Origin: Pseudomonadota bacterium
GTDB taxonomy: Bacteria; Pseudomonadota; Gammaproteobacteria; Burkholderiales; Ferrovaceae
Length of the DNA stretch: 45,019 nt
NCBI GenBank assembly: GCA_028873535.1
Contig: JAGWIJ010000011.1
Span: forward strand, 1 to 45,019
Direction: 5' to 3'
The stretch's first letter is position 1. Each line of letters starts with the position of its first letter. Made by a program: the position numbers and the translations under genes. Positions 36,892 to 45,019 of this stretch are shown piece after piece. Under the pieces are notes generated by a model that saw nothing but the letters and a program-made list of their open reading frames with translations, ran no database searches and was not told where the DNA came from.

Positions 36892-38577
36892 TCAGAACAG
36901 GTCGGGCAGCACCGAGGTGCCTTCGATACGCACCGCGTCCAGCGACTGCGGATCCAGGCCCAAGGCCTTGAGCACGGTCGGGGCCACCTGGGTGGTCTCG
37001 ACAAAGGCGCTCACGGTGCGCTTGTGCAGATCGGGATTGGAAACCAGCAACACGACGTTGGTGTCGTCGAATGCGAAGCCGCCGTGCTCGGCCTGCTTTT
37101 TCGAACTTCCCGTGTAGGTGTGGCCGATGTTCGGCTGAACGATGATGTCCGGCACCCGTGCGTCACCGCCGTCGGCGGGCAGGCCCGGCTTGTTGAACAT
37201 GGTGGTCAGCGACTCGCCGTGGAAGATCTCGCCGATGGCCAATTGCGACGCATTGGCTTGCAGGGTAGCCACCGCGGAATCGGTATCGCAGCCCTTGATC
37301 GACTGGTCCAGCCAGATCAGCGCGATGTCGTCCTGGGTCGGGCCGATGCCGGTCGGGTTGTTGGGCGACTCGGAGAAGGGCAGGCAGCTGGCCAGCACGT
37401 CAGCCGGGGTCGAACCGACCTTGGCTTGCGCCACGAAGCGCGCGGGGTCGATTGGCGACTGGCCATGCTTGGCGGTGACCACCACCAGGGTCGATTCGAG
37501 CAGGCCGTTCTGCTTGAGAGCCTGCACGAACTTGCCGATGCTGGCGTCCACAAAGGCGAATTCGCCGGCCAGCGGCGTGCTCGGCGTGGCCTTGGCGTCC
37601 AGGTAGCCGCCGACCAGGTGCGGCGTCTTGGTCTTGTCGATCAGCTTCTGGCCCACGCTGACTGCCTGGAAGTTCATGCCGAACACGGCCGGCACCGGCG
37701 CCGGGCGTGCGCCTGAGTGGTCCTTGCCGCTGATCTGGTTGACGACGGCGTTGACCTTGATGGCGTCATAGCACTGGATGTTGGCAAACGAGTTGGTCCA
37801 GGAGCTGTTGTCGGACAGCGTGTCCTGCACGCTGCTGCAGTCGACGCCGGTGGCCGTGGTCACCCCGGGCAGGCCGATCACGCTGGAGTTGATTTCCGGG
37901 CTGAAGTAGTCGTCCAGGTTTTCGCCGTGCTTGCTGGGGCCACCGACAGCGGAATAGGCCGGGTGCTTGTCCGACCAGGCGGTGTAGCGGCCGGCGGCGT
38001 GCAGCACGCCGAAAATGGTGTTGGTGCGCACGAAGTTCCAGGGATAGACCGGCGCGCAGTGCTGGAAGGGGTCGCGCGGCAGCTTCAGCGGGTCGATCGC
38101 GGCCATGCCGCCGTCGGCCAGCGCAGCGCCCTTGGTGCCACCGTTGAGCAGGCTCTGGTCGAGGTCGATGCCTTCCTCGTATTCGGTGGTGGTGCCGTTG
38201 GCCGTGCCTTCGCTGCAGCTGCCGCCGGCGACGCCGTTACCGGTGGTGATGGTGGGCGGCGCGAGTACGCGGTCGTAGGCCACATCATAGAAGGCACCCA
38301 CGCTCTTGGGCGTGCCACCAGAGACGATGGCCATGAGGCCAGGGAAGGAATCGGACGTGCGCGAGGTGGTGGTGCGCGTGTAGTTGACACCGTGGTGACC
38401 GAGCGCTGCCAGGTTCGGGCAGGCGCCATTGGCCACGCAGTTCTGGAAATCGACCGCGTGCATGCCGTCGACGCTGATCAGCAGCACGTGCTTGTAGGTG
38501 TCGTCAGCCTGGGCGGCCAGCGGGGTGAAGCCGGTGAAGGTCGCGGCAAGGGCCACGGCGAAGAGCTTGCGTTGCAT
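36892..38577 (-). CDS. Secreted alkaline phosphatase-superfamily phosphodiesterase/phosphatase
   Basis: The 561-residue protein starts with a signal peptide (MQRKLFAVALAATFTG..., cleavage near AAQA-DD) and belongs to the nucleotide pyrophosphatase/phosphodiesterase branch of the alkaline phosphatase superfamily. Visible metal-site and nucleophile regions are HVLLISVDGMH, TSDSFPGLMAIVSGGTPKS (Ser/Thr nucleophile region), TAKHGQSPI and AEHGGFAF. Eight cysteines suggest disulfides in the periplasm. GGGGGA lies before the ATG at 38577. A Pho-box-like element about 100 bases upstream suggests induction by phosphate starvation, so release of phosphate from organic esters is plausible. The real substrate is unknown. 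Confidence 0.85.
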   Translation of the reverse strand: MQRKLFAVALAATFTGFTPLAAQADDTYKHVLLISVDGMHAVDFQNCVANGACPNLAALGHHGVNYTRTTTSRTSDSFPGLMAIVSGGTPKSVGAFYDVAYDRVLAPPTITTGNGVAGGSCSEGTANGTTTEYEEGIDLDQSLLNGGTKGAALADGGMAAIDPLKLPRDPFQHCAPVYPWNFVRTNTIFGVLHAAGRYTAWSDKHPAYSAVGGPSKHGENLDDYFSPEINSSVIGLPGVTTATGVDCSSVQDTLSDNSSWTNSFANIQCYDAIKVNAVVNQISGKDHSGARPAPVPAVFGMNFQAVSVGQKLIDKTKTPHLVGGYLDAKATPSTPLAGEFAFVDASIGKFVQALKQNGLLESTLVVVTAKHGQSPIDPARFVAQAKVGSTPADVLASCLPFSESPNNPTGIGPTQDDIALIWLDQSIKGCDTDSAVATLQANASQLAIGEIFHGESLTTMFNKPGLPADGGDARVPDIIVQPNIGHTYTGSSKKQAEHGGFAFDDTNVVLLVSNPDLHKRTVSAFVETTQVAPTVLKALGLDPQSLDAVRIEGTSVLPDLF

Positions 38578-38661
38578 GGAATCCCCCAATCGATTGGCAG
38601 TGGGCGACGCGCACAGGCGCGGGCCCCTTGTCCGGCCGCGAATGCGACTGTGACTGGGCAG

Positions 38662-38695
38662 ACCTTAACGATTCCTCATGACCCGCTCGTGACAG
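38662..38695 (-). promoter_or_regulatory. Candidate Pho box and -10 for the secreted phosphatase
   Basis: Reading the minus strand, CTGTCAC (38695-38689), four bases, then GGGTCAT (38684-38678) matches the two-repeat PhoB box spacing of 7-4-7. Ten bases further is TAAGGT (38667-38662), the distance at which a -10 follows a Pho box that replaces the -35. Confidence 0.55.
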
Positions 38696-38750
38696 CAAGG
38701 TGCCGCGACATCCGGCATCCACAGCCCAATGATGCTGCGGAAGTGAGCGC

Positions 38751-39587
38751 TCACCCGACGATGATCACAACCACCGCTGCAAACAGGCAGTAAGCGCCAA
38801 AAAAGTGCCAGCGTCCGTGTTCCAGCCAGCCCGACAGCCAGCGCAGCGCGAGCAGGCCCGCCAGGAAGCTGAGCAGCATGCCGAGCAGGCCCGGCGCCAG
38901 TGCCGACAGCCAGTCGCCCTGCAAGGCGGCGCCCGGTGTCTTGAACAGGCGCAGCACCTCCTTGACGATCACCGCCGGCGTGAGCACGACGGCCAGTGCG
39001 AAACTGAATTCCTCGGCACGCCGACGCTCCACCCCGAGTGCGAGACCGGTGGAGATGGTCGCGCCGGAGCGCGAAAAGCCGCGGAAGGGCAGGCACAGGC
39101 CCTGCACGGCACCGATCCACAGCGCGCGGCCGCGCGTCATGTCACCACGATGGTCCTGGCCGAGGTGCGCCGACACGATGATCAGCACGCCAGCGGACGC
39201 CAGCGCGGCGGCCATCAGGCGCGCATTGCCGAACAGCTGCTCGATCTCGAAATCCGGCGCATTGTGCGCCACCACGCGCTTGATCAGCTTGAGCAGCAGC
39301 AGCCCGACCACGCCGGTCGCAGCGGTCGCCACCAGCACGTTGATTGCATTGCGACGGAAGTCGGCAGCGGTCGCGAACCAGCTGTCGCGCCAGGACTGCC
39401 AGAAGTAGAGGATGACCGCGAACATGGTGCCGGTGTGCAGCATGACCAGCAGCAGGGTCAGCCCGGGCGCTGTGGGGTCGAGTCCCATCAGCTTTTCGGC
39501 AACGATGACGTGCGCGGAACTGGACACCGGCAGCAGTTCGGCTGCGCCCTGGACGACGGCCAGGATCAGGATTTGCAACAGGTTCAT
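38751..39587 (-). CDS. uppP: Undecaprenyl-diphosphatase, UppP/BacA family
   Basis: UppP removes a phosphate from undecaprenyl diphosphate at the outer face of the membrane so that the lipid carrier can be reused for peptidoglycan and polysaccharides. The 278-residue protein has about eight hydrophobic segments and the two active-site blocks in variant form: QGAAELLPVSSSAHVIV (commonly EG.TE.LPVSSTGH) and PFRGFSRSGATIS (commonly PG.SRSG). The catalytic Glu, Ser-Ser and Arg-Ser-Gly are kept. I chose the ATG at 39587 (MNLLQILIL). The gene follows chpA on the same strand after 127 bases. Confidence 0.85.
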   Translation of the reverse strand: MNLLQILILAVVQGAAELLPVSSSAHVIVAEKLMGLDPTAPGLTLLLVMLHTGTMFAVILYFWQSWRDSWFATAADFRRNAINVLVATAATGVVGLLLLKLIKRVVAHNAPDFEIEQLFGNARLMAAALASAGVLIIVSAHLGQDHRGDMTRGRALWIGAVQGLCLPFRGFSRSGATISTGLALGVERRRAEEFSFALAVVLTPAVIVKEVLRLFKTPGAALQGDWLSALAPGLLGMLLSFLAGLLALRWLSGWLEHGRWHFFGAYCLFAAVVVIIVG

Positions 39588-39714
39588 GGCGGCGGTGTTG
39601 ATTTGCGGGAGGCCAGAGTGTCCCATAGCCCGGCGCAGTGCAGCAAAGCACGCGTCGCCGCCGTGACAGCCGCGCCGGGCCGTGGCTGCGGCAGCGGCCC
39701 GGCGCGGCTGCGCG

Positions 39715-42700
39715 TCAGCGCACCAGGCTCAGCACCACCGCACCGCCGGCCGCCTGCGGCGCTGGCGCCTCGGGCGGCCGCAGCTGTGCCGGCAAGCGGT
39801 CGCTGGAATGCAGCAAGGTGCCCAGCAGCGCCAGCAGGTCCTCTTCGCGGTAGGGCTTGCCCAGATAGCCCTGCACACCCAGGGTGTCGGCGTGATTGCG
39901 GTGACGCTCGGCCGTGCGCGAAGTGATCACCACCACCGGCAGGTCACGCGTACGCGCGTCGGCACGCAGGCGCGTGACCAGCTCGAAGCCATCCATGCGC
40001 GGCATCTCGACGTCGAGCAGCATGGCATCCGGCACGAAATCGGCCAACTGATCCAGCGCGTCCTGGCCGTCCTTGGCCAGGCGGACCTGGAAGCCGGCGC
40101 GTTCGAGCAGACGGGTGGTCACGCGCCGCACCGTGATGGAATCATCGACCACCATCACGGTCGCCGCTTCCGGCTGCGGTTCTGCCGACAGCAAGGCTTC
40201 GGGAATCAGGCCGTCGGCGCCCACGGCCAGCGGCACCGGATTGAGGATCAGCACGATGCGCCCGTTGCCCAGCACCGAGGCACCGCTGACCCCGGGAACG
40301 CGCGCCAGGTGCGGACTGACCTGCTTGACCACGATTTCCTGCGCGCCGGCCAGTTCGTCGACGCGCAAGGCGCAACGGCGGTCGCCGCTACGCAGGAACA
40401 CCAGCTGCTGGGTGCCCTGGGGTTCGGGATCGCCGCTGCCCAGACCAAGCACACGGTTGAGGCTGGTCAGCGGATAGCGCAGGCCCTGCCACATGGCGGC
40501 GCGCTCGCGATAGAGATCGGCCAGCGCCTCGCGCGCGACCGGACGCACCTGCTCGACCAGTGGTGCCGGAATGGCAAACCAGGCATCGCCGGCACGCACC
40601 ACCACCGCCTGGACCGTGGCCAGCGTGACCGGGATCACCAGCGTGAAATCGGTGCCGGCGCCCGGCCGGGTATCGAGATGGATGCGGCCGCCCAGGCTGA
40701 TCACCTCGCTGCGTACCACATCCAGGCCGACGCCACGCCCGGCCAGGCTGGTCACGGCACGCGCGGTGGAGAAGCCCGGGCGGAAGATCAGCTGCAGCAA
40801 TTCCTCGTCCGGACAGGGCTGGCCGGCCGCCAGCAGGCCGTTGGCTTCGGCCTGGGCGCGCACGCGCGCCAGGTCGACGCCACGACCGTCATCGGAAATC
40901 CTCAGCGCGACTTCGTGTTCGCCGGGCGTGAGCTGGATGGTCAGGCGGCCCTGCTGGGGTTTGCCCAGATCACAACGCACTTCGGGTGTCTCGATGCCGT
41001 GCACGGCGGCATTGCGCAGCAGATGCTCGAGCGGCGCTGCCAGGCGCTCCAGGATCGAGCGATCGACCTCGTTCTGACCGCCGTCGAGCTGGAACTGCAG
41101 TTCGCGGCCCGACTCGCGCGCCGCCTGCCGGGTGGTGCGTTGCAGGCGCTCGGCCAGGCTGGCAAAGGGCACCATGCGCGCGCGCAGCAGATCCTGCTGC
41201 AGGTCGCGGATCACCCTGCCCTGCTGACGCAAGGCCAGTTCGACCTCGTCGACACCGCGCCGCAGGCCCTGGTGCACGGTCTGCACATCGTCGATGCCTT
41301 CGGCCAGGGTGCGCGCCAGCTCCTGCAGGCGCGAGTAGCGATCCATTTCGAGCGGGTCGAAGCCGTGGCTGCTGCCGCTGTCGCTCAACGTGGCCGGCAA
41401 GGCCCGTTCGGCATGGATTTCGATTTCGCGCAGCTGGCTCTTGAGGCGCTGGATGTTCTCGCTGAGATCGCCCAGGCCGCGTTTGAGCTGGCCGGCTTCG
41501 GTTTCCAGACGCGCGCGGCCGATGCCGGCCTCGCCGGCGGCATTGGCCATGCGGTCCAGCGCTTCGACGCGGATGCGCAGCAGCGGACTGACAGCTTCGG
41601 CCTGTGCCTCGGCCGGCGGCGCAGCGGCGGCGGCGTTGGTCTGGTCGGCTGACGCCGGGCCCGTTACTGCTGACGCCTCGGCGACGGGCATGGCTGCCGG
41701 CGTCGGCTCCGGTTCGGTCAGTTCGGCCGGTTCGGGCATTTCGGGCATTTCGGGCATTTCGGCCAGTTCGGCCAGTTCGGGCTGCCTGGGCGCTTCGGCT
41801 ATGGGGGGCAGCGCTGGCAGCGGCTGGTCGGTCACTTCAGGCGGCGGCAGCACATGCGGCAGGTCAGTGGCTGCGGGCGCCGGCAGCGCATGCGGCTGGC
41901 CGGAGGCTTCGGGATCCGCCAGCCGCTCGATCCCCAGCGCGAGGTGGTCCAGACCGGCCTGGATGTCCTCGAACGCCGCAGCATTGGCTTCGGCGCCGCC
42001 TTCGCTCCAGCGCAGCACCAGATCTTCCAGGCGGTGCGCCAGCGCTCCCTGGCGCAACAGGCCGCTCATGCGCGCGCTGCCCTTCAGGGTGTGCAGGCCA
42101 CGCTTGAGCGCACGTGCGCCACGTTCGGCGCTGCCCCCTTCGCTCCAGGCACGCAGCGCAGCGTCGAGCTGCGGCAGCAGTTCGGCACATTCCTCGCGGA
42201 AGATCGGCAACAGGTCGGGATCGGGGTGATCGATCGCTTCGACATCCAGCGCGGGCAGCACGGTGGCCGACGCGCGCTCCTCGGCGGCCGGCGCCTGCGC
42301 AAGCTGCTCGCGCAACAGGTCGGCGTCGCGGCACAGCACGCGCACCAGCTCTTCGGCGGGCTGCAGCGGCCGACCTGCGACGAGGTCGGCGCGCATGTCG
42401 GCCAGCACCGCCACTGCGGCGTGCAGACGTTCGATGGCCGGGCTTGCCAGCGCGGCACTGTGCATGCCCGCCAGGACCTCGAGCAGGGTTTCCATGGCGC
42501 GCGCCAACGCCGCCATGCCGGGATGTTCGGCGGTGCGCGCGATGCCGGCCAGGGTATGGACGGCGCGCAGCGCATCGGCCGGACGCGCGACGGCGCCGGC
42601 AACGTGGCCGAGCGCGGTGCGCAGATCCTCGATGCGGTCGCCGGCTTCTTCCAGGAAGATGTCCTGCAGGCTGATCAACGGCGCCAGGTCCAGCGCCGGC

Positions 42701-44373
42701 TGCAGGCGCATTGACCGCGCGCGCTCGATCAGCGGGGCGGCCGGCAGCGCCAGGCTGCGGTCCGCTGCCAGGCGCGCCAGCCAGCGTTCGAGTTCGCGCG
42801 CGGCATCTTCCAGCAATTGCGCAGGCAAGGCCCAGGGCTGCTCGCCGCGCGGCAGCCAGGCCGCCAGGGTATGGTCAAGCTCGCCGCACAGCTGGGCCAG
42901 CGGCAGCATGCCGGCGACCAGCCCGCTGCCACGCAGGGTCTGCAGGCTGGCACGCGCATGCTCCACGACACCGTCGGCGAGTTCCGCCGCCGACAGCAGG
43001 GCGGCGTCGGCATGCAGCGCGCGCAGCAGCGCGTCGGCTTCTTCCAGGAACACGCCCAGCAGGGATTCATCGATGGCCTGCGCCAGCTGCAGCGGCTCGG
43101 CCGGGGCATTGCGCGCGGGTTCATGGGCGCCGGCGCCGGGCAGGTCGCGCAGGCGTTCGCGCAAGGCCGCCAGCTGCACGCCGGCCAGCGCATCGCCGGC
43201 CGCCATCGATTCGGCGTAGAGCTGCAGTCCGGCCAGGCATTCGGCCACCGGCTCGAGGTGTGTTTCTGTCAGCTGGCCGGCCACCGGAAAGCCTGACAGT
43301 GCCTGGCGAGCGTCCTGGAGCAGCAGCATGGCGGCATCCTCGCCGCGCGCGTCGAACTGCTGCGCGGCGTCCGCCAGCAACGCGTCCAGGCGCGACGGCA
43401 GCGCGTCGGCGGCTTGCGCACGGAACCACGCTTCCAGCGCCTGCTCGGCCTGACCGAGCGTGCCGGCGATGGCCAGCCAGGCGGCCTGATCGGGTGCGGC
43501 GACAGCATCGGCCGCGCGGCCGGGGCCGGCCGCCAGCAGTTCCGGCACGCGTGCCGCGCACAGGCGCGCGCTCAGCGTCGCGCCCGGTTCGCTGAAACTG
43601 CTGGCCAGGAACAGCGCCTCGCGCACCAGGGCGTCATTCGGGATATCGTCAGCGCTGGCGTTGAGACGCAGCTGGCGGTCAGCACGCGTGCACAGGCGGC
43701 GCAGCGCCACCGCGGCGACGGCATCCGAGCGCTCGGCCGGAATGGCCGCGAACACGTCGGCGAGCAGTTGCCAGCGCGCAGCGCCGAAGCAGCCCGGAAC
43801 CTGTCCGGCCACTGCCGTCAGGGTGGCAGCCAGGGCCTCGATGCGGCCTTCTTCACCCGGGGAGCGCAATGCGGCCAGCAGCGCACGCTGGTAGTCGGCG
43901 CGCAGGCGGCGCGCGGTCGGCGTCTGCGCAGCAGGCGCGGGGGTGCCGGCCGGCAGCGTTGCAAGATCGGGATGGAACAGTTCGGTCGCGTGGTACTCGC
44001 AACCGCGTGCGGCGCCCAGCGCCTGCAGGGCCGGCAGCATGGCCAGATCGCTGACACCCTGCCCTTCCAGCCGCGCGCCGAGGTTGCTGCGCAGCGCCGC
44101 GATGGCGGCACGGCAGGCCTGGGTGGTGGTGGCGTCGGGCCGGCCTGCGGCCGCCGTCAGCGCCTGTTCGAGTTCTTCGGCCAGCCGTCGCGGCCCCGGC
44201 AACTCGACCATGTGCAGGGCGCCGCTGACCTGATGCAGGTGCGCCAGCACCAGGATGCGGCTTGCCGCATCGTTCCAGTCCAGCTGCTCCAGCGCGCGCC
44301 CGACTTCGTCGAGTGCCACTTCGATTTCGGGGTAGACCCAGGCGAGCGGGCCGCCGGCATTGGAATTGAACAT
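39715..44373 (-). CDS. chpA: Hybrid chemosensory histidine kinase ChpA/PilL
   Basis: ChpA/PilL is the CheA-type kinase of the Pil-Chp system that controls twitching motility and cAMP. The 1552-residue protein has, in order, a degenerate N-terminal HPt-like domain (HLHQVSGALHMV, near 45), further HPt-like segments including HTLAGIARTAEH near 606, and a canonical HPt near 759 (HTLKGSARMSGLL). A Pro/Glu/Ala linker with a repeat precedes a dimerisation helix, then come the CheA ATPase domain (N box LEHLLRNAAVHG near 1120, DDGRGVDL near 1160, GRGVGLDVV near 1218) and a CheW-like domain. A C-terminal receiver has VVDDSITVRR near 1410 and its Asp in MLLDVEMPRMDG. The ATG at 44373 lies ten bases after the pilJ stop. 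Confidence 0.93.
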   Translation of the reverse strand: MFNSNAGGPLAWVYPEIEVALDEVGRALEQLDWNDAASRILVLAHLHQVSGALHMVELPGPRRLAEELEQALTAAAGRPDATTTQACRAAIAALRSNLGARLEGQGVSDLAMLPALQALGAARGCEYHATELFHPDLATLPAGTPAPAAQTPTARRLRADYQRALLAALRSPGEEGRIEALAATLTAVAGQVPGCFGAARWQLLADVFAAIPAERSDAVAAVALRRLCTRADRQLRLNASADDIPNDALVREALFLASSFSEPGATLSARLCAARVPELLAAGPGRAADAVAAPDQAAWLAIAGTLGQAEQALEAWFRAQAADALPSRLDALLADAAQQFDARGEDAAMLLLQDARQALSGFPVAGQLTETHLEPVAECLAGLQLYAESMAAGDALAGVQLAALRERLRDLPGAGAHEPARNAPAEPLQLAQAIDESLLGVFLEEADALLRALHADAALLSAAELADGVVEHARASLQTLRGSGLVAGMLPLAQLCGELDHTLAAWLPRGEQPWALPAQLLEDAARELERWLARLAADRSLALPAAPLIERARSMRLQPALDLAPLISLQDIFLEEAGDRIEDLRTALGHVAGAVARPADALRAVHTLAGIARTAEHPGMAALARAMETLLEVLAGMHSAALASPAIERLHAAVAVLADMRADLVAGRPLQPAEELVRVLCRDADLLREQLAQAPAAEERASATVLPALDVEAIDHPDPDLLPIFREECAELLPQLDAALRAWSEGGSAERGARALKRGLHTLKGSARMSGLLRQGALAHRLEDLVLRWSEGGAEANAAAFEDIQAGLDHLALGIERLADPEASGQPHALPAPAATDLPHVLPPPEVTDQPLPALPPIAEAPRQPELAELAEMPEMPEMPEPAELTEPEPTPAAMPVAEASAVTGPASADQTNAAAAAPPAEAQAEAVSPLLRIRVEALDRMANAAGEAGIGRARLETEAGQLKRGLGDLSENIQRLKSQLREIEIHAERALPATLSDSGSSHGFDPLEMDRYSRLQELARTLAEGIDDVQTVHQGLRRGVDEVELALRQQGRVIRDLQQDLLRARMVPFASLAERLQRTTRQAARESGRELQFQLDGGQNEVDRSILERLAAPLEHLLRNAAVHGIETPEVRCDLGKPQQGRLTIQLTPGEHEVALRISDDGRGVDLARVRAQAEANGLLAAGQPCPDEELLQLIFRPGFSTARAVTSLAGRGVGLDVVRSEVISLGGRIHLDTRPGAGTDFTLVIPVTLATVQAVVVRAGDAWFAIPAPLVEQVRPVAREALADLYRERAAMWQGLRYPLTSLNRVLGLGSGDPEPQGTQQLVFLRSGDRRCALRVDELAGAQEIVVKQVSPHLARVPGVSGASVLGNGRIVLILNPVPLAVGADGLIPEALLSAEPQPEAATVMVVDDSITVRRVTTRLLERAGFQVRLAKDGQDALDQLADFVPDAMLLDVEMPRMDGFELVTRLRADARTRDLPVVVITSRTAERHRNHADTLGVQGYLGKPYREEDLLALLGTLLHSSDRLPAQLRPPEAPAPQAAGGAVVLSLVR
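41713..41784 (-). repeat. Nine-base tandem repeat inside chpA
   Basis: Eight units of TTCGG(N)C(N)(N) on the plus strand, three of them identical TTCGGGCAT, run end to end. They encode triplets of the type (Ala/Pro)-Glu-(Leu/Met/Pro) in the linker before the kinase domain. The nine-base period keeps the frame. Confidence 0.85.
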
Positions 44374-44383
44374 GATCAGGCGT

Positions 44384-45019
44384 TCAGAGGCGGAAGCCGG
44401 CGATCGATCCGCGCAGGTCTTCGGCAAGGGCATTGAGGTCGCCGATGGTGCCGGCCGTTTCGGTGGCGCCTTCGCGCACCACCTGGGTGAGCTGGAGCAC
44501 TTCGTCCATGTGACGCGAGATCTGGCCGGTCACCGCCACCTGGGACTCGGTGGCACGCGAGATGGCCTCGATCAGTGCCGCCTGCTGGCGCGTGACGGTG
44601 CGGATCTCGTCGAGTTCCTGGCCGGCAGCGTCGGCGCGGCGCGCGCCCTCCACCACTTCGGCGGTGCTCTGCTCCATGGCCACCATGGCGTCCATGGTGT
44701 CGTTCTGGATGCCCTTGACCAGGGTGCCGATGGCGCGCGTGGCTTCGGCCGAGCGCTCCGCAAGCTGTTGCACTTCTTCGGCCACCAGCGAGAAGCCGCG
44801 CCCGGCTTCGCCGGCGGCAGCCGCCTGGATCGAGGCGTTCAAGGCCAGCAGATTGGTCTGTTCGCTGATGTCCGCGATCAGTTCGACGATCTCGCCGATC
44901 TCCTGCGAGCGCTCACCCAGGCGCTTGATGCGCTTGGAGGTGTCCTGGATCTGGGCGCGGATCTCGGACATGCCACGGATGGTGTCCTTGGCGGCGTCCT
45001 CGCCCTTGGCGGCCGCGCC
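44384..45019 (-). CDS. pilJ: Methyl-accepting chemotaxis protein PilJ (5' part outside window)
   Basis: PilJ is the receptor of the Pil-Chp system and senses surface contact or pilins through its periplasmic part. Only the C-terminal ~211 residues are visible: the signalling hairpin EQTNLLALNASIQAAAAGEAGRG followed by FSLVAEEVQQLAERSAEATRAIG, typical of PilJ, and the returning helix ending EDLRGSIAGFRL. The reading frame stays open to the window edge, so the gene continues to the right, where pilI, pilH and pilG are expected. chpA starts ten bases after its stop, as in other Pil-Chp operons. Confidence 0.93.
   Translation of the reverse strand, partial: GAAAKGEDAAKDTIRGMSEIRAQIQDTSKRIKRLGERSQEIGEIVELIADISEQTNLLALNASIQAAAAGEAGRGFSLVAEEVQQLAERSAEATRAIGTLVKGIQNDTMDAMVAMEQSTAEVVEGARRADAAGQELDEIRTVTRQQAALIEAISRATESQVAVTGQISRHMDEVLQLTQVVREGATETAGTIGDLNALAEDLRGSIAGFRL

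Noticed and set aside
39682-41652. Long plus-strand frame opposite chpA
   Set aside because: Shadow of the CheA/receiver-coding region; composition is biased and no domain is visible.
41713-41784. Possible CRISPR-like repeat array
   Set aside because: Units are nine bases with no spacers, in frame within chpA. It is a coding tandem repeat.

Overview
The window is GC-rich chromosomal DNA, densely packed with housekeeping genes and with no sign of an insertion sequence, prophage, plasmid or CRISPR array. Gene content and order point to a betaproteobacterium that probably fixes CO2: a CbbR-type regulator divergent from a class II aldolase and a phosphoribulokinase, then tkt-gap-pgk-pyk-purC; a yggX-argA pair; zapA followed by 6S RNA and an EVE-domain gene; and a Pil-Chp chemosensory cluster. 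The taxonomic call is inference from these families. RuBisCO genes are not in the window.

Layout, left to right. 1-6.9 kb: ilvA (3' end cut by the window edge, minus), rpiA-phoU (plus), rsmE-argA-yggX (minus), an inositol-monophosphatase-family gene and a small secreted Gly/Tyr-rich protein (plus). 6.9-16.8 kb: carbon metabolism, with cbbR (minus) facing fba-prk, then tkt-gap-pgk-pyk-purC. 17.1-23.5 kb: a tightly overlapping operon of minor type IV pilins (PilE-like, FimT, PilV, PilW, PilX) ending in the tip protein PilY1. 23.6-25.6 kb (minus): zapB-like, zapA, 6S RNA, an EVE-domain gene and a TauE/SafE permease.

25.7-32.7 kb: lipopolysaccharide genes: msbA and a GT9 heptosyltransferase (plus), a WaaE-like glycosyltransferase and a nucleotide-sugar epimerase (minus), then waaC and waaA (plus). 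32.7-36.9 kb: a Pcm-family methyltransferase (minus), a DctA-like carrier (plus), and a TPP riboswitch upstream of thiC (plus). 36.9-45 kb (all minus): a secreted phosphatase/phosphodiesterase with a candidate Pho box, a UppP/BacA-family phosphatase, the large hybrid kinase ChpA/PilL and the 3' part of pilJ. The twitching machinery is thus represented twice: the pilus tip operon and the Pil-Chp signalling genes.

The genes are mostly conserved. The less ordinary signals are small-scale: a probable CTG start with a perfect Shine-Dalgarno sequence for the TauE/SafE gene; -10 boxes exactly six bases before the ATG of argA, the zapB-like gene and waaC (candidate leaderless mRNAs); a -10 element readable on both strands between rsmE and the monophosphatase gene; a His-rich tail on ArgA; a PilV lacking Glu5; a Pho box ahead of the phosphatase; a readable expression platform for the TPP riboswitch; and alternative hairpins inside 6S RNA. 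I did not find a clearly new multi-gene system.
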